NCBI GenBank assembly: GCA_036702975.1
Contig: DATNPX010000054.1
Coordinates: 310,001-374,000 of the forward strand
Reading direction: 5' to 3'
Origin: DATNPX01 sp036702975
Lineage (GTDB): Bacteria; Cyanobacteriota; Vampirovibrionia; Obscuribacterales; Obscuribacteraceae
Length of the DNA stretch: 64,000 nt
Part shown: in pieces, positions 17,228 through 26,961 of the stretch
Layout: every line of letters starts with the position of its first letter
How positions within the stretch are numbered: position 1 is the stretch's first letter
The notes under the pieces: model-generated
The model's input: the letters and a program-made list of their open reading frames with translations, nothing else
Told to the model about the DNA's origin: nothing
Database searches by the model: none
Program-made: the position numbers and the translations under genes

Positions 17228-19501
17228 TTAAGCCTGACTGCGCTGGCGAATGAGATTGAGGGCAGAACCAGCCCGGAACCAGCCGATCTGCTCTTCCGTC
17301 ATGGTGTGTTTCAGCTTGATCGTCTCTTTACTGCCATCTGCATGCTCGATAACCGCGTCTACAAGCGAGCCCGGTTCTAGCTTGCTCAGATGCAAGAGGC
17401 TAACTTTATCTCTCTCTTGAATCTTGTCATAGTCGGCAGGATTATTGAATGTAAGCGCCAGAATTCCTTGCTTCTTCAAATTCGTTTCGTGAATTCTAGC
17501 AAAGCTGCGAACGATGACAGCTTTACAGCCAAGGAATCGTGGCGACATAGCAGCGTGCTCGCGGCTCGAACCTTCACCGTAGTTTTGATCTCCGATGACT
17601 ACCCAGCCGATGCCTTGTTCTTTATAGTGGCGTGCAACCTGTGGATAAGTTTTGGTCTTGCTGTCTGTGGTATCCAGTCCTTGCCCAGTCTCTTTAGTGA
17701 AAGCGTTGATTGCGCCAATGAACATGTTGTCGCTTATCTTGTCTAAATGACCGCGGAACTTGAGCCAGGTACCGGCAGGTGAGATATGGTCGGTTGTGCA
17801 TTTGCCCAGAGCTTTGAGCAGTACAGGCAGATGTTCGTAGTCTTTGCCGTCCCACGCAGCGAATGGCTGCAGGAGCTGTAGACGTGGGCTGTCTGGCTTC
17901 ACATCAACCACAACAGAATCACCGTCTGCGGCTGGCGCGATGTAACCACTGTCGGCGGTGATGAAACCTTGAGCCGGTAGTTCCGGAGCTTCCGGCGGCG
18001 TCAGTTGCACAAGTTGTCCGTCTGCGGTCGTCAATTTGTCTTTCATCGGATTGAAAGCTAACGAGCCCGCCAGGGCAAAGGCTGTAACAATCTCCGGACT
18101 GCCTATGAAAGCCATAGTGGCAGCATTGCCGTCATTGCGTTTCTGGAAGTTGCGATTAAAGGATGTAATGATCGAGTTCGCTTCGCCTTGCTGAATATCT
18201 TCTCGTTTCCACTGTCCGATGCAGGGACCGCAAGCGTTAGCCAATACTGTACCGCCCATCTCTTCGAGCGCTTGCAATTGACCGTCACGCTCGATGGTTT
18301 CATAGATCTGCTCAGATCCAGGCGTGATCAGAAAACCGATCTGTGCTTTTAACCCATGCGAAACAGCTTGCTTGGCGATATGTGCGGCTCTGCTCATATC
18401 TTCATATGACGAATTGGTGCAGCTGCCGATGAGAGCATAGCGAAGCTTGCCCGGGTAGCCCTTCTCCTGAACTTCGTCAGCCAGTGCTGATACCGGACGT
18501 GCCAGATCTGGCGTGTGTGGACCGACGACGAATGGTTCGAGCGTGTCCAGGTCGATTTCGACGATTTGATCAAAGAACGCTGTCGAATCTTTTGCCACTT
18601 CAGGATCTGCGACAAGGTACTGTGCATGCTTTTCGGCAATATCCGCAACATCAGCGCGACGAGTGGCTCTGAGATATTTGGACATGCGGTCGTCAAACGG
18701 GAAGATCGACGTCGTTGCGCCGAGCTCAGCGCCCATGTTGGTGATGGTGGCCTTGCCGGTGCAACTGATCGACTTAGTGCCGTCACCGAAATATTCGATG
18801 ATTGCGCCTGTGCCACCAGCCACGGTGAGTATGCCGGCTAATTTGAGAATGACATCTTTCGGCGAAGTCCAACCGTTCAGCGAACCCTTTAGATGCACGC
18901 CGATAAGCTTAGGCCAGCGAACGCCCCACGGTTCTCCAGCCATCACATCAACGGCGTCAGCTCCACCAACCCCAATTGCGATCATACCTAGACCGCCGGC
19001 GTTCGGTGTATGCGAGTCAGTACCGATCATCATGGCACCTGGAATCGCGTAGTTTTCCAACACCACTTGGTGAATAATTCCAGCACCTGGTTTCCAAAAT
19101 CCGATACCGTGCTTGTTGCTGGCAGATTTCAAAAAGGCGTAGACTTCGGCATTTTCGTTCAAAGCTACTTCCATATCTTTCTCAGCACCTATGCGCGCTT
19201 GAATAAGATGGTCGCAGTGCACCGTCGACGGCACCGCTACCTTTTTGAGCTGGGCTTGCATGAATTGCAACAAAGCCATCTGCGCAGTAGCATCTTGCAT
19301 GGCTACACGGTCTGGTCTCAAGAATGTGTACGTTTCACCGCGTGCTGGAACTTTGCCATCATCGGGCCAGCGATCGAGGTGGGCAGTCAAGATCTTTTCG
19401 GTCAGGGTCAAAGGTCTTCCGTACTTCTCGCGAGCCTCTTTATATCTCGCTGGAAAACCCTCGTACAATTTGCGAACATCGTTTGGATCGAGATGGCTCA
19501 T
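17228..19501 (-). CDS. acn: aconitate hydratase
   Basis: This 757-aa protein has the length of the mitochondrial-type aconitase class. Motifs: SHTPNAGGLGMIAIGVGGADAVDVMAGEPW, GSCTNSSYEDM with the first cluster cysteine, ANACGPCIGQW with the other two [4Fe-4S] cysteines, and GEGSSREHAAMSPRFLGC in the swivel domain. It interconverts citrate and isocitrate in the TCA cycle, matching the nearby succinate dehydrogenase. It is apparently monocistronic. Confidence 0.95.
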   Translation of the reverse strand: MSHLDPNDVRKLYEGFPARYKEAREKYGRPLTLTEKILTAHLDRWPDDGKVPARGETYTFLRPDRVAMQDATAQMALLQFMQAQLKKVAVPSTVHCDHLIQARIGAEKDMEVALNENAEVYAFLKSASNKHGIGFWKPGAGIIHQVVLENYAIPGAMMIGTDSHTPNAGGLGMIAIGVGGADAVDVMAGEPWGVRWPKLIGVHLKGSLNGWTSPKDVILKLAGILTVAGGTGAIIEYFGDGTKSISCTGKATITNMGAELGATTSIFPFDDRMSKYLRATRRADVADIAEKHAQYLVADPEVAKDSTAFFDQIVEIDLDTLEPFVVGPHTPDLARPVSALADEVQEKGYPGKLRYALIGSCTNSSYEDMSRAAHIAKQAVSHGLKAQIGFLITPGSEQIYETIERDGQLQALEEMGGTVLANACGPCIGQWKREDIQQGEANSIITSFNRNFQKRNDGNAATMAFIGSPEIVTAFALAGSLAFNPMKDKLTTADGQLVQLTPPEAPELPAQGFITADSGYIAPAADGDSVVVDVKPDSPRLQLLQPFAAWDGKDYEHLPVLLKALGKCTTDHISPAGTWLKFRGHLDKISDNMFIGAINAFTKETGQGLDTTDSKTKTYPQVARHYKEQGIGWVVIGDQNYGEGSSREHAAMSPRFLGCKAVIVRSFARIHETNLKKQGILALTFNNPADYDKIQERDKVSLLHLSKLEPGSLVDAVIEHADGSKETIKLKHTMTEEQIGWFRAGSALNLIRQRSQA

Positions 19502-19712
19502 GTTTATTGCCCTTTGCCTGCAAACAGTGGTGGACCCTGGAGCGGAAAGAACGGCTCTGCTACGGTTGCGATTTTCTCCGCACAGCTAATCTTAAACCCA
19601 TCCGATGCGGTGTGCCTTCAAGCATCGGTATTTGCTAATTTTTGTTGTTGCCTTTAATTGACCGGCTGACTACGCTGTTTTGTTGACAAGTAAGGTTACC
19701 GACACGACACTG

Positions 19713-20261
19713 TTAATCGATATCAAGGTTTGGAGCAGTCAACGCAACCCCACGCCGTTTCCATCGCTCCCATTTGTCGGCAAAGTTGTAAACCGCAAAC
19801 TTGAAGTGATACATCGGAAATTTATGAAAGCCTGCAGCACGCATTTCATCATAAGCTTCGTCAGCACTCCAATTATCGCGAGCAATGCGCCAGATCGCCA
19901 ACATCATCCCTGTTCTATCAACACCATGCTGGCAGTGGACGAATATTGGATGATTCTTTCTATCGTCGAGAACCGAAAGAAATTGATGCACTTGTGCTCG
20001 CGTCGGTAGTGCGATGTATGTGAGCGGGATGACAATGTAATTCATGTCCGTTTCAAGAATCCATTGTCGTTCGTTCCAGAGCGAGTCGGCGCTCCATCTC
20101 AAATTTATAACTGTACGAATGCCAGCCTGCCCAAGTTCGAGCAAGGTGTCTTTACTCGGTTGCGCGCCTCGCCATAGCCATGGTGTCACGGCTGTCAATC
20201 TTGGCACTTTGATCTGGCTAATTCGCTCTTCCACTAAGGTTGTGGGCACCTGGTCCGGCAT
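19713..20261 (-). CDS. dual-specificity-like protein phosphatase
   Basis: A 182-aa protein with the cysteine-phosphatase signature HCQHGVDRTG (C110 nucleophile, R116 phosphate-binding). It has an upstream PSKDTLLELGQAGIRTVINLR segment typical of DSP/Siw14-like phosphatases. It probably removes phosphate from a protein, lipid or inositol polyphosphate; the substrate is unknown. No signal peptide, so likely cytosolic. It is about 55 bp from the S41 protease stop on the same strand and may share a transcript. Confidence 0.82.
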   Translation of the reverse strand: MPDQVPTTLVEERISQIKVPRLTAVTPWLWRGAQPSKDTLLELGQAGIRTVINLRWSADSLWNERQWILETDMNYIVIPLTYIALPTRAQVHQFLSVLDDRKNHPIFVHCQHGVDRTGMMLAIWRIARDNWSADEAYDEMRAAGFHKFPMYHFKFAVYNFADKWERWKRRGVALTAPNLDID

Positions 20262-20316
20262 GCGTTTTTCTCGCTTGATAAGCTGATTAAATCACAAGCC
20301 CAGCTAACAAGCCAAT

Positions 20317-21687
20317 CTACTTCACCGTCTGTTCGACGGTACTGGTGGTTTTTGGGTTCCCTTGCCTGTGTTTCTCTATCTCCTCGACCAATGTCTTTTT
20401 AGCTACCTCCAGCTGATCTTCATATCCGTTGGGATGGTCGCTGTCATCAGGTACGACAATGTCAGGGCTGACACCCTTTCCTTCGATTCGCACGCCATTC
20501 AGATATATGTCGTCGACGGCGAGATACAAAGACATACGATTGTTAATAGGAAATAGCCTGCCCGCAAGCACATAACCGGCTGTGGTCTCACCGATCAATT
20601 TTGCCCTTCCACTGTTTTTCAGTGCAGACGCAAGAAGCTCCTTGCCGCTTCGGGAGCCACGATTGATTAAAACAACAACCGGTTTATCATAGTAGTCTTG
20701 GCTCGTTCTTTGTTCGCCAGACCGCGATATCGTCGTCATCTTAGGAAAGGCTTTTTCCGGACGATAAAGAAGATCGAGGTCTGTCAATGAGTTGGCACCA
20801 TATCCGTCGCGTAGATCAATAATTAGTCCCTCGGCCGATAGCATTTTTTCAGACAACACAGTAGATTCGAAAACCTCCAGGGAGGGGCGCCCACCGCTCC
20901 AGTAATGCACGTAGCCTAGATTGCCGACTGGAGATGGAATCAACGCCTTGCTTTCATCGATAGCCTTTACATATTGTGGATAGTCGGCTTCAAATTTGGG
21001 CTCGACGAGGACACTAATCCGCTGTGTCCCCCGTCTTATTTTGATCGTGACTTTTTTGCCCGACAAAGCGTGGAAGGTTGCTTGTCCTTCATACGGTGCA
21101 CCGTTGACGCTTTCGATTATGTCCCCTCTTCTCAAACCAGCCTTTTGGGCCGGGCTACCGTCGAGAACGTAACGAATGCAGTCGAAACTTTTATCGACAC
21201 CGCCTGTGGTGATGCCGATGAAATCCATTTTGTATGCGGGTAATTTGTTGTTGAAGTTGCTGAAAAGCGACTGCAAGAAATAGAAGATCTCCTCATTGCG
21301 AGTGACAAACTGTGTATGACTACATTTAAGTTCATGCAAGGCCGCGTTCATGTTTTCAGCTAACTGCTTCAAGTTTTCACTTTTTAGTATCGCCTGTTTG
21401 TGCGCGTCTCTCGACTTGTGCCAGACATCTTTGACAAGATTGACGTCGTAAAACTCTTTTTCAACCAATTTATCGACTTGATTCAAAGCCTCTTCGCATT
21501 CAGCGCGCGTCACCTTGCTTTGCCAATTATTTGCGTTTTCCCGCTGTTGAATCGATGGCGTAGGGACTGTCGACTGGGGTGTCGCTCTCGCCGCGGGCTC
21601 GGCTACCGCGGCGCTGTTAGTGAAAAGCACAAAGAGCAAGAATGCGCGCGAAACAAGTGGCTGTTTTCGACGAATAAAAGTTGACAT
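20317..21687 (-). CDS. exported S41-family (C-terminal processing) protease with PDZ domain
   Basis: This 456-aa protein has an Sec-type signal (LVSRAFLLFVLFTNSAAVAEPA). A PDZ segment follows (RYVLDGSPAQKAGLRRGDIIESVNG), then an S41 catalytic core with LINRGSRSGKELLASALKNSGR (Ser/Lys region) and GETTAGYV. It ends with VRIEGKGVSPDIVVP, the typical closing motif. It probably cuts periplasmic proteins. The frame opens upstream to 21732, but a signal peptide fits the ATG at 21687 better, and a start at 21732 would lie inside a promoter-like palindrome. Confidence 0.82.
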   Translation of the reverse strand: MSTFIRRKQPLVSRAFLLFVLFTNSAAVAEPAARATPQSTVPTPSIQQRENANNWQSKVTRAECEEALNQVDKLVEKEFYDVNLVKDVWHKSRDAHKQAILKSENLKQLAENMNAALHELKCSHTQFVTRNEEIFYFLQSLFSNFNNKLPAYKMDFIGITTGGVDKSFDCIRYVLDGSPAQKAGLRRGDIIESVNGAPYEGQATFHALSGKKVTIKIRRGTQRISVLVEPKFEADYPQYVKAIDESKALIPSPVGNLGYVHYWSGGRPSLEVFESTVLSEKMLSAEGLIIDLRDGYGANSLTDLDLLYRPEKAFPKMTTISRSGEQRTSQDYYDKPVVVLINRGSRSGKELLASALKNSGRAKLIGETTAGYVLAGRLFPINNRMSLYLAVDDIYLNGVRIEGKGVSPDIVVPDDSDHPNGYEDQLEVAKKTLVEEIEKHRQGNPKTTSTVEQTVK

Positions 21688-21734
21688 GAGGTATGAGTTG
21701 AGTCTTCTGTGCAGGAACGGCGACGAAATCATCG

Positions 21735-21747
21735 CGTTATAATAACG
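21735..21747. promoter_or_regulatory. palindrome with -10-like box between divergent genes
   Basis: CGTTATAATAACG (21735-21747) is a perfect palindrome around a central A and contains TATAAT at 21738-21743 on the plus strand. It sits between the S41 protease (minus) and the MFS transporter (plus, start 21783). It may be a shared -10 region or an operator. No good -35 is evident, so this is tentative. Confidence 0.35.
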
Positions 21748-21782
21748 TCATTTCCGTTCGTATAGTGGAGTAGAGAGAGACC

Positions 21783-23120
21783 TTGGCGGCTAAACCAAGA
21801 ATATTCATTCCTACTCTTTACTTTATCGAAGGACTGCCTTTTACCATCGTAAATAACATGTCTGTGGCGTTTTTCAAAACGCTAGCCATGAATAACGAGG
21901 CTCTGGCGTTCTTCACCAGCCTGTTGTATATCCCTTGGACTTACAAACTTTTCTGGGCGCCTTTAATCGACATATACAAGACGAGACGAGCTTGGATCAT
22001 CGGCACTCAGATCGTGTTGACTATGACATCGGCACTGTTGATGGTGGCAGTATTCATACCACAAGGCACGGCGATTTTGCTTTTGGTATTTACCGTAATG
22101 GCGTTTGTTTCAGCCACTCAAGATGTTGCAATCGATGGTTACTACCTGGATGTATTAGACAAAGAACAGCAAGACTTTTACGTGGGTGTCAGGGGAACTG
22201 CGTACAAAGTCGCGTGGTTGTTCGGGTCTGGCGCCCTCGTGTACTTAGCTGGAGTCGTTGCGGAGAAAGTACATATGCCAGGGGCGAACGCGATCGGTTG
22301 GTGTGCCGCTTTTGGAGTCTGTACTGCCATATTCGCTGTTTTTGCATACGTCCATTCTCGTATTTTGCCGATAGTAGAGAACGCTCAGACAGAAAATACG
22401 ACGGCGGCGCTGGAAGCTGCTGCATCTCATTCAGACCATAAGGATACAGGAAGCGGAATTCAAGAAGGATTTGTTGCCCTCATAAAAGCTCTCCCTATCA
22501 TATTTAAAGACTTTTGCGCGCAACCTCGCATTCAGGTGATTTTCCTCTATATATTGATATTCCGCCTGGGCGACGCGTTGTTGATGAAAATGGCGCAGCC
22601 ATTCCTATTAGATCCTCCGTCTGCAGGCGGTCTTGGTTTGTCGGTGGCCGACGTCGGCAAGGTCTATGGCGGCGTCGGAACATTGTTCTTACTAGTCGGA
22701 GGCATCAGCGGTAGCGCGCTTATTTCGAAGATCGGACTGCAGCGTTGCATCATTCCGTTTGCATTGATTCAAAATTCGTCATTACTTCTGTATTGGTATT
22801 TAGCAACACATAAGCCCGACATTGTGCTTATTTGCATTGTGAATGCATTCGAGCAGTTCTCTTACGGCTTGGGCACTTCTTCATACATGGTCTTTTTGTT
22901 GTCGACCGTAAAGCCAAAGTACAAAGCATCTCAGTTTGCAATCGTCACAGCCTTAATGGCATACGGTGTCATGCTTCCCGGTATGGGAGCCGGTCTTTTG
23001 CAGAGTAAGTTGGGTTACGCAAACTTTTTCCTGGTGAGCTTTTTTGCCTCATTGCCTGGTATCATCACTATTCCTTTTCTGCCTATGAAGCAACTTGCAG
23101 CCAGACGGGCAGAACAATAG
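21783..23120 (+). CDS. AmpG-like MFS transporter
   Basis: This 445-aa protein has about 12 membrane helices. The start resembles the AmpG/acetyl-CoA-transporter branch of the MFS: LYFIEGLPFTIVNNMSVAFFKTL, then LLYIPWTYKLFWAPLID. AmpG imports anhydro-muropeptides for wall recycling. That function is plausible beside murein hydrolase and NanE genes elsewhere in the window, but the substrate is not proven. It begins at a TTG preceded by GAGAGAGA. It is followed 26 bp later by an aldo/keto reductase on the same strand. Confidence 0.8.
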   Translation: MAAKPRIFIPTLYFIEGLPFTIVNNMSVAFFKTLAMNNEALAFFTSLLYIPWTYKLFWAPLIDIYKTRRAWIIGTQIVLTMTSALLMVAVFIPQGTAILLLVFTVMAFVSATQDVAIDGYYLDVLDKEQQDFYVGVRGTAYKVAWLFGSGALVYLAGVVAEKVHMPGANAIGWCAAFGVCTAIFAVFAYVHSRILPIVENAQTENTTAALEAAASHSDHKDTGSGIQEGFVALIKALPIIFKDFCAQPRIQVIFLYILIFRLGDALLMKMAQPFLLDPPSAGGLGLSVADVGKVYGGVGTLFLLVGGISGSALISKIGLQRCIIPFALIQNSSLLLYWYLATHKPDIVLICIVNAFEQFSYGLGTSSYMVFLLSTVKPKYKASQFAIVTALMAYGVMLPGMGAGLLQSKLGYANFFLVSFFASLPGIITIPFLPMKQLAARRAEQ

Positions 23121-23146
23121 AACCAAGTTATCAACAGGATTTTGGA

Positions 23147-24118
23147 ATGAACTATCGCAAACTCGGTAAGTGGGGACTGCGTGTCAGTGAGGTCGGCCTC
23201 GGCAGTTGGCTCACCTATGGTGGCATTGTGGATGAAAAGGGAACTGCAGAACAAGTCAAGTTCGCGTTCGACCAAGGCATTAATTTCTTCGACACGGCAA
23301 ACGTATATTCAGGTGGGCACGGAGAGGTCGCGGTCGGAAAAGCCCTCAAAGATTTGCCACGTCACGAGATCGTATTGGCAACAAAAGTCTTCTTCCCGAT
23401 GGGTAGAGGTCCAAATGACAAAGGACTTTCGCGTAAACATATTTTCGAACAATGTGCAGCCAGCCTTCAGCGCCTGCAAACAGACTACATAGATCTCTAC
23501 CAGTGTCACAGATTCGATGCTGACGTGCCGATCTACGAATTGGTACGCGCAATGGACGATTTGACACGCCAGGGCAAGATACTTTATTGGGGTGTAAGTG
23601 AGTGGTCTGCAGAGCAAATTCGCGAAGCCGTCGACTGCGCATACTCGCTGAATGCGATGCCGCCCATATCAAACCAGCCTCAGTACAACATGCTGCAAAA
23701 GAGCATCGAAAATGATGTGATACCCGTTTCGAAAGAATTGGGACTTGGACAGGTCGTTTTCTCTCCGCTTGCACAGGGAGTCTTGACTGGCAAGTATCTT
23801 CCCGGTGAGCCATTCCCTTCTGACAGCAGAGCCGCGAATGAGAACGCTAACAGTTTTCTGATTGGTCGCGAGACAATGCGTAAGGACACTCTATCTGCGG
23901 TGCAACGGGTCGTTCAAATTGCAAATGACCACGGTGTATCGATGGCTTCGCTCGCACTTGCATGGTGTCTGAGAGACCAAGCGGTAAGCAGCGTAATCAT
24001 CGGTGCGACGAAAATCTCTCAAATCGCTGAGAATGTCAAAGCTTGCGATATTACGATCACCAGTGACACTCTGGCCAAGATAGATGCGGCTCTCTCATCG
24101 ACTGCCCGACCTGTCTGA
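23147..24118 (+). CDS. aldo/keto reductase (YghZ/Kv-beta-like)
   Basis: A 323-aa TIM-barrel NADPH-dependent reductase. FFDTANVYSGGHGEVAVGKAL holds the catalytic Asp and Tyr, VLATKVFFPMG the catalytic Lys, and DLYQCHRFD the catalytic His. The C-terminal cofactor segment is SSVIIGATKISQIAEN. It reduces aldehydes or ketones; the substrate is unknown. It is spaced closely after the MFS gene and converges with gluconokinase (8-bp gap). Confidence 0.9.
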   Translation: MNYRKLGKWGLRVSEVGLGSWLTYGGIVDEKGTAEQVKFAFDQGINFFDTANVYSGGHGEVAVGKALKDLPRHEIVLATKVFFPMGRGPNDKGLSRKHIFEQCAASLQRLQTDYIDLYQCHRFDADVPIYELVRAMDDLTRQGKILYWGVSEWSAEQIREAVDCAYSLNAMPPISNQPQYNMLQKSIENDVIPVSKELGLGQVVFSPLAQGVLTGKYLPGEPFPSDSRAANENANSFLIGRETMRKDTLSAVQRVVQIANDHGVSMASLALAWCLRDQAVSSVIIGATKISQIAENVKACDITITSDTLAKIDAALSSTARPV

Positions 24119-24126
24119 CGGACAAG

Positions 24127-24633
24127 CTAGTCTCCGTTACTACTTCGGAAACGAGAGCAAATCTCCTCGACTAGTGCGTCGACAGGTTGATCTGCACTGA
24201 AGGCGAATGCATCTGCGCTCGTCGGCTCCTCTAATGTCGCCATTTGACTTTCCAACATATTTGACTTCATGAAATGGTCTTTACGCTGCCGCAAGCGATT
24301 CTCGAAGAGCTCATAAGAACCCTTTAGATAAGCAAATCTAACTTGGTCAGGATGATTCTTACGCAGCTTATCGCGATATGACTCTTTCAAAGACGAGCAG
24401 GCCACTACGCCACTCTTACCGGTAGAGATCCAGGCGTCAATAGCCTCGGCGACCTTTTCCAGCCAAGGCCATCGGTCGCCATCGTTCAGAGGCTCTCCCC
24501 TCTTCATCTTTTCAACGTTGGCGGCAGGATGCAGGTCGTCGGCGTCGGCAAACTCCCAGTGCAACCGGTTGGCGACAGCGGAGCCTATGATGCTCTTCCC
24601 GCTTCCGGCCACACCCATGACCACAATGACCAT
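24127..24633 (-). CDS. gntK: gluconokinase
   Basis: This 168-aa kinase has the GntK layout. The P-loop is GVAGSGKS (7-14). DADDLHPAANVEKMKRGEPLNDGDRWPW and CSSLKESYRDKLR carry gluconate- and ATP-site features of the family. It phosphorylates D-gluconate to 6-phosphogluconate. A ribosome-binding site (AAGGG) precedes the ATG. No gluconate permease or dehydratase is nearby. Family identity is strong; no other pathway gene is clustered here. Confidence 0.9.
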   Translation of the reverse strand: MVIVVMGVAGSGKSIIGSAVANRLHWEFADADDLHPAANVEKMKRGEPLNDGDRWPWLEKVAEAIDAWISTGKSGVVACSSLKESYRDKLRKNHPDQVRFAYLKGSYELFENRLRQRKDHFMKSNMLESQMATLEEPTSADAFAFSADQPVDALVEEICSRFRSSNGD

Positions 24634-24813
24634 TGAATTCCCTTGTTTGCCGTACTGATGCGCCAGGTGGCTTGCTCGGACATCTTTGAGAGAGCTTGAG
24701 TCTAGTGCCGGAACTTGCGCTTTTTAAAATTAAGATAGAATGTATCTAACTCCAGCCTGTGTTGCAATAGCTTCTGCTAGCAGATTTCGACCAGGCACTA
24801 TATATGGTGCGCA

Positions 24814-26340
24814 ATGAAAATGCCAAGAATCGATTCAAAGGTTTTCCAAGTGCGGTTAAATCTTCGTCAACAGATCTCGCTTGCGGCATCAATTTTACTA
24901 TTGCAGACCCTGATGTCCCCGTGGGCCATCGCGCAAAATAAATCAAGCGGACCGTCCGGTCTGACTGGCCAAGTGAACGATCCCTGGCCATGGATGCAGG
25001 TCAATCCTGACAGTATCAAGACCAATCAGGCTGCGCCAGCAGCTCCTGGCAATGCAGCGTCTGCGGCACCGACATCAGCAACCGCGCAGCCGTCAACCAA
25101 TGCTAGTTCGTCCACATCTTCCGATTCTGCATTCCCCAGCGCTCTCACTAATCCAGCCGAGGCCGCGGCAAGTTCCTTGCCTGCATCTACGAAGAAAGAA
25201 GAGGCAAAGCCTAAAGCGCCTGAGTCAAAACCAGCTGAACTAAGGGCCGCTGAGAGTCACATGTTTAAAGAAGAGCGGCCGACAGCCTCCGCTGCTCCGC
25301 AGACTCAAAGCAAAACGAGAACTCTATTTGGTCGCATTGAGGAGTTGACTGCAGGAAGTGGAGCCAAGTTTCCTACCTTGCGGGCCCAAACACCGACTCT
25401 CGACTTGCGAGGAACGGCGGAGCAGTTGAAAGCATCCGCTACGCAGTCTCTTTATTCCGGAGAGGCAGTCAAGTCATTTCCAGCGGACATGAGTGGCAAT
25501 TATGGTGGCGTGCTCAGATTGCAAGCAATTCAGCTCGATCCGCTTTATTACAGAATGGACCCTGCAGAGGCTAAAGAGGTCGCCGATCTGATGAGGGTCG
25601 GATTGGATGGCAAAGTCAATTTTAGATTTGATAATGCGCATGGTGGCGTAGCCTTAGAGCCCGCTCAAATCTTCTTCACCGCACCAATGACGCAGGCACG
25701 TTTGAATCGACAGATGGAGCAGCTGAATGGTACGGGTGGGCTCGGCATGATGGGCATGGGCAGCATGGCGTCCATGCCTGGTATGGGCCAGATGATGCAG
25801 CAGATGATGATGTCAGTTCCGTACATGTGGAGTCTGAACTTCGGCAATACCGCAGGAACGGGCGTGTCAGGCAATTCAACTCAGACAACGCTCGTCAAAA
25901 ACGAGGTACGGCAGCTGTCCCCAACGGTTATCGAAGAGCAGATCGTTCAACGTGAGCACGACACCAATTCAAGGACCGGGCAAAATCGCGTCACATATTC
26001 TGAGTCTGTAATTAGATTTACTCGCTATAACAGCAGTCAACAATACGTACAGGCCGCTGGCGTTGACTACAGCGAAGACAAAAAGTTTTTGCGCAAGATG
26101 GTTTTTGCCGGTTACGTAACCAAGGGCGTGGTTGAACAAACCAGTCCCATGGGCTCGCTTGCTGGATTGGGTGGTGCCATGCAAGGGATGCAGGGAATGC
26201 CCGGAATGGGTGGTGCCGGTGGCATGGGCGGTCTAGGAATCGATCCAGCTGCTTTGCAAAAGCTCTTTCAAGGTGGCATGCCAGGTGGGTTTCAGACCGG
26301 ACCACAAATTCCCAATTTGAAAGGTCTCTTCGGACAGTAG
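24814..26340 (+). CDS. exported Ala/Pro-rich protein with Met/Gly-rich repeats
   Basis: A 508-aa protein with an N-terminal signal-like hydrophobic stretch (about 21-40), then about 120 residues rich in Ala, Ser, Pro and Thr (disordered). A conserved-looking folded part follows, containing MDPAEAKEVADLMRVG. It then has two Met/Gly-rich segments, at about 310-330 (GMMGMGSMASMPGMGQMMQQ) and near the C-terminus (MQGMQGMPGMGGAGGMGG). The start is an ATG at 24814. I do not recognise the family. The Met-rich runs could bind soft metals or give flexibility; this is speculative. It ends at a stop followed by an AT-rich repeat. Confidence 0.6.
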   Translation: MKMPRIDSKVFQVRLNLRQQISLAASILLLQTLMSPWAIAQNKSSGPSGLTGQVNDPWPWMQVNPDSIKTNQAAPAAPGNAASAAPTSATAQPSTNASSSTSSDSAFPSALTNPAEAAASSLPASTKKEEAKPKAPESKPAELRAAESHMFKEERPTASAAPQTQSKTRTLFGRIEELTAGSGAKFPTLRAQTPTLDLRGTAEQLKASATQSLYSGEAVKSFPADMSGNYGGVLRLQAIQLDPLYYRMDPAEAKEVADLMRVGLDGKVNFRFDNAHGGVALEPAQIFFTAPMTQARLNRQMEQLNGTGGLGMMGMGSMASMPGMGQMMQQMMMSVPYMWSLNFGNTAGTGVSGNSTQTTLVKNEVRQLSPTVIEEQIVQREHDTNSRTGQNRVTYSESVIRFTRYNSSQQYVQAAGVDYSEDKKFLRKMVFAGYVTKGVVEQTSPMGSLAGLGGAMQGMQGMPGMGGAGGMGGLGIDPAALQKLFQGGMPGGFQTGPQIPNLKGLFGQ

Positions 26341-26347
26341 TTTGGTA

Positions 26348-26420
26348 GTAGCAACGTATAAGTAGCAACATATAGCAATAAACATATAACAATAAACATA
26401 TAACAATAAAAACAATAAAG
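26348..26420 (+). repeat. degenerate AT-rich tandem repeats, about 14-nt unit
   Basis: Successive variants run end to end: GTAGCAACGTATAA (26348-26361), GTAGCAACATATA (26362-26374), CAATAAACATATAA twice (26376-26389 and 26390-26403), then shortened CAATAAA units. They lie between two genes in the same direction and just upstream of the HEAT-protein start. They may be a slipped-strand repeat tract; copies elsewhere in the genome cannot be checked here. Confidence 0.65.
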
Positions 26421-26439
26421 AGGATGGCATCAGAAAGTT

Positions 26440-26961
26440 ATGAACGTTCAAAAGTTAGCTGAAGTTGTAGAGGACATGGTGCTTCAGCATGACTATCCAG
26501 GATTTGAGCCTCGCTCATTGAAACTCGGACTTCCGGATTCAATTAACAAAGCCTCAGCCAAAGTCTTTTATGATGCGCTCGGTTACCCAAGCGTTTACGT
26601 AAAGTTGGCTGCATTGCGGTGGTTTCAGGACAAACCAGGACTGGGCAAAGGGCATGAACGAGCAATTGCAGGTCTTCTCGACAACGAAGACTCCTGGGTT
26701 CGCAGGGAAGCGGTGCGCACGCTTGAACGCCTGCAGGTGAAGAATGAAGAGATCATCGCACTTATGAGTCCACTACTAAAAGACGACGAGCCAGAGGTCA
26801 AGAAAGCCTGTGCTAAAGCTTTGGGCAAGTTGTGCAGCAAACGTGCGCGAAAGATAGAAGTCGTAATGGAAGGACTGCAAGCCGCGGCCCAAGACTCGGA
26901 TCCGGAAGTGCGTTGGAAAGCCGAGAAAGCGCTCAGATTGCTTGGAGCATACGACAATTAG
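26440..26961 (+). CDS. HEAT-repeat protein
   Basis: This 173-aa protein has HEAT/PBS-lyase-type helical repeats, for example NEDSWVRREAVRTLERLQV, then EPEVKKACAKALGKLCSKRAR and DPEVRWKAEKALRLLG. Such repeats bind protein partners. The N-terminal 90 residues are less repetitive. Its 3' end overlaps the convergent gene by 4 bp (26958-26961). No enzyme motif is present; partner unknown. Confidence 0.75.
   Translation: MNVQKLAEVVEDMVLQHDYPGFEPRSLKLGLPDSINKASAKVFYDALGYPSVYVKLAALRWFQDKPGLGKGHERAIAGLLDNEDSWVRREAVRTLERLQVKNEEIIALMSPLLKDDEPEVKKACAKALGKLCSKRARKIEVVMEGLQAAAQDSDPEVRWKAEKALRLLGAYDN

Noticed and set aside
26348..26420. A possible CRISPR array
   Set aside because: The units are short (about 14 nt), tandem without spacers and AT-rich, so it is not a CRISPR. 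No cas genes are present.
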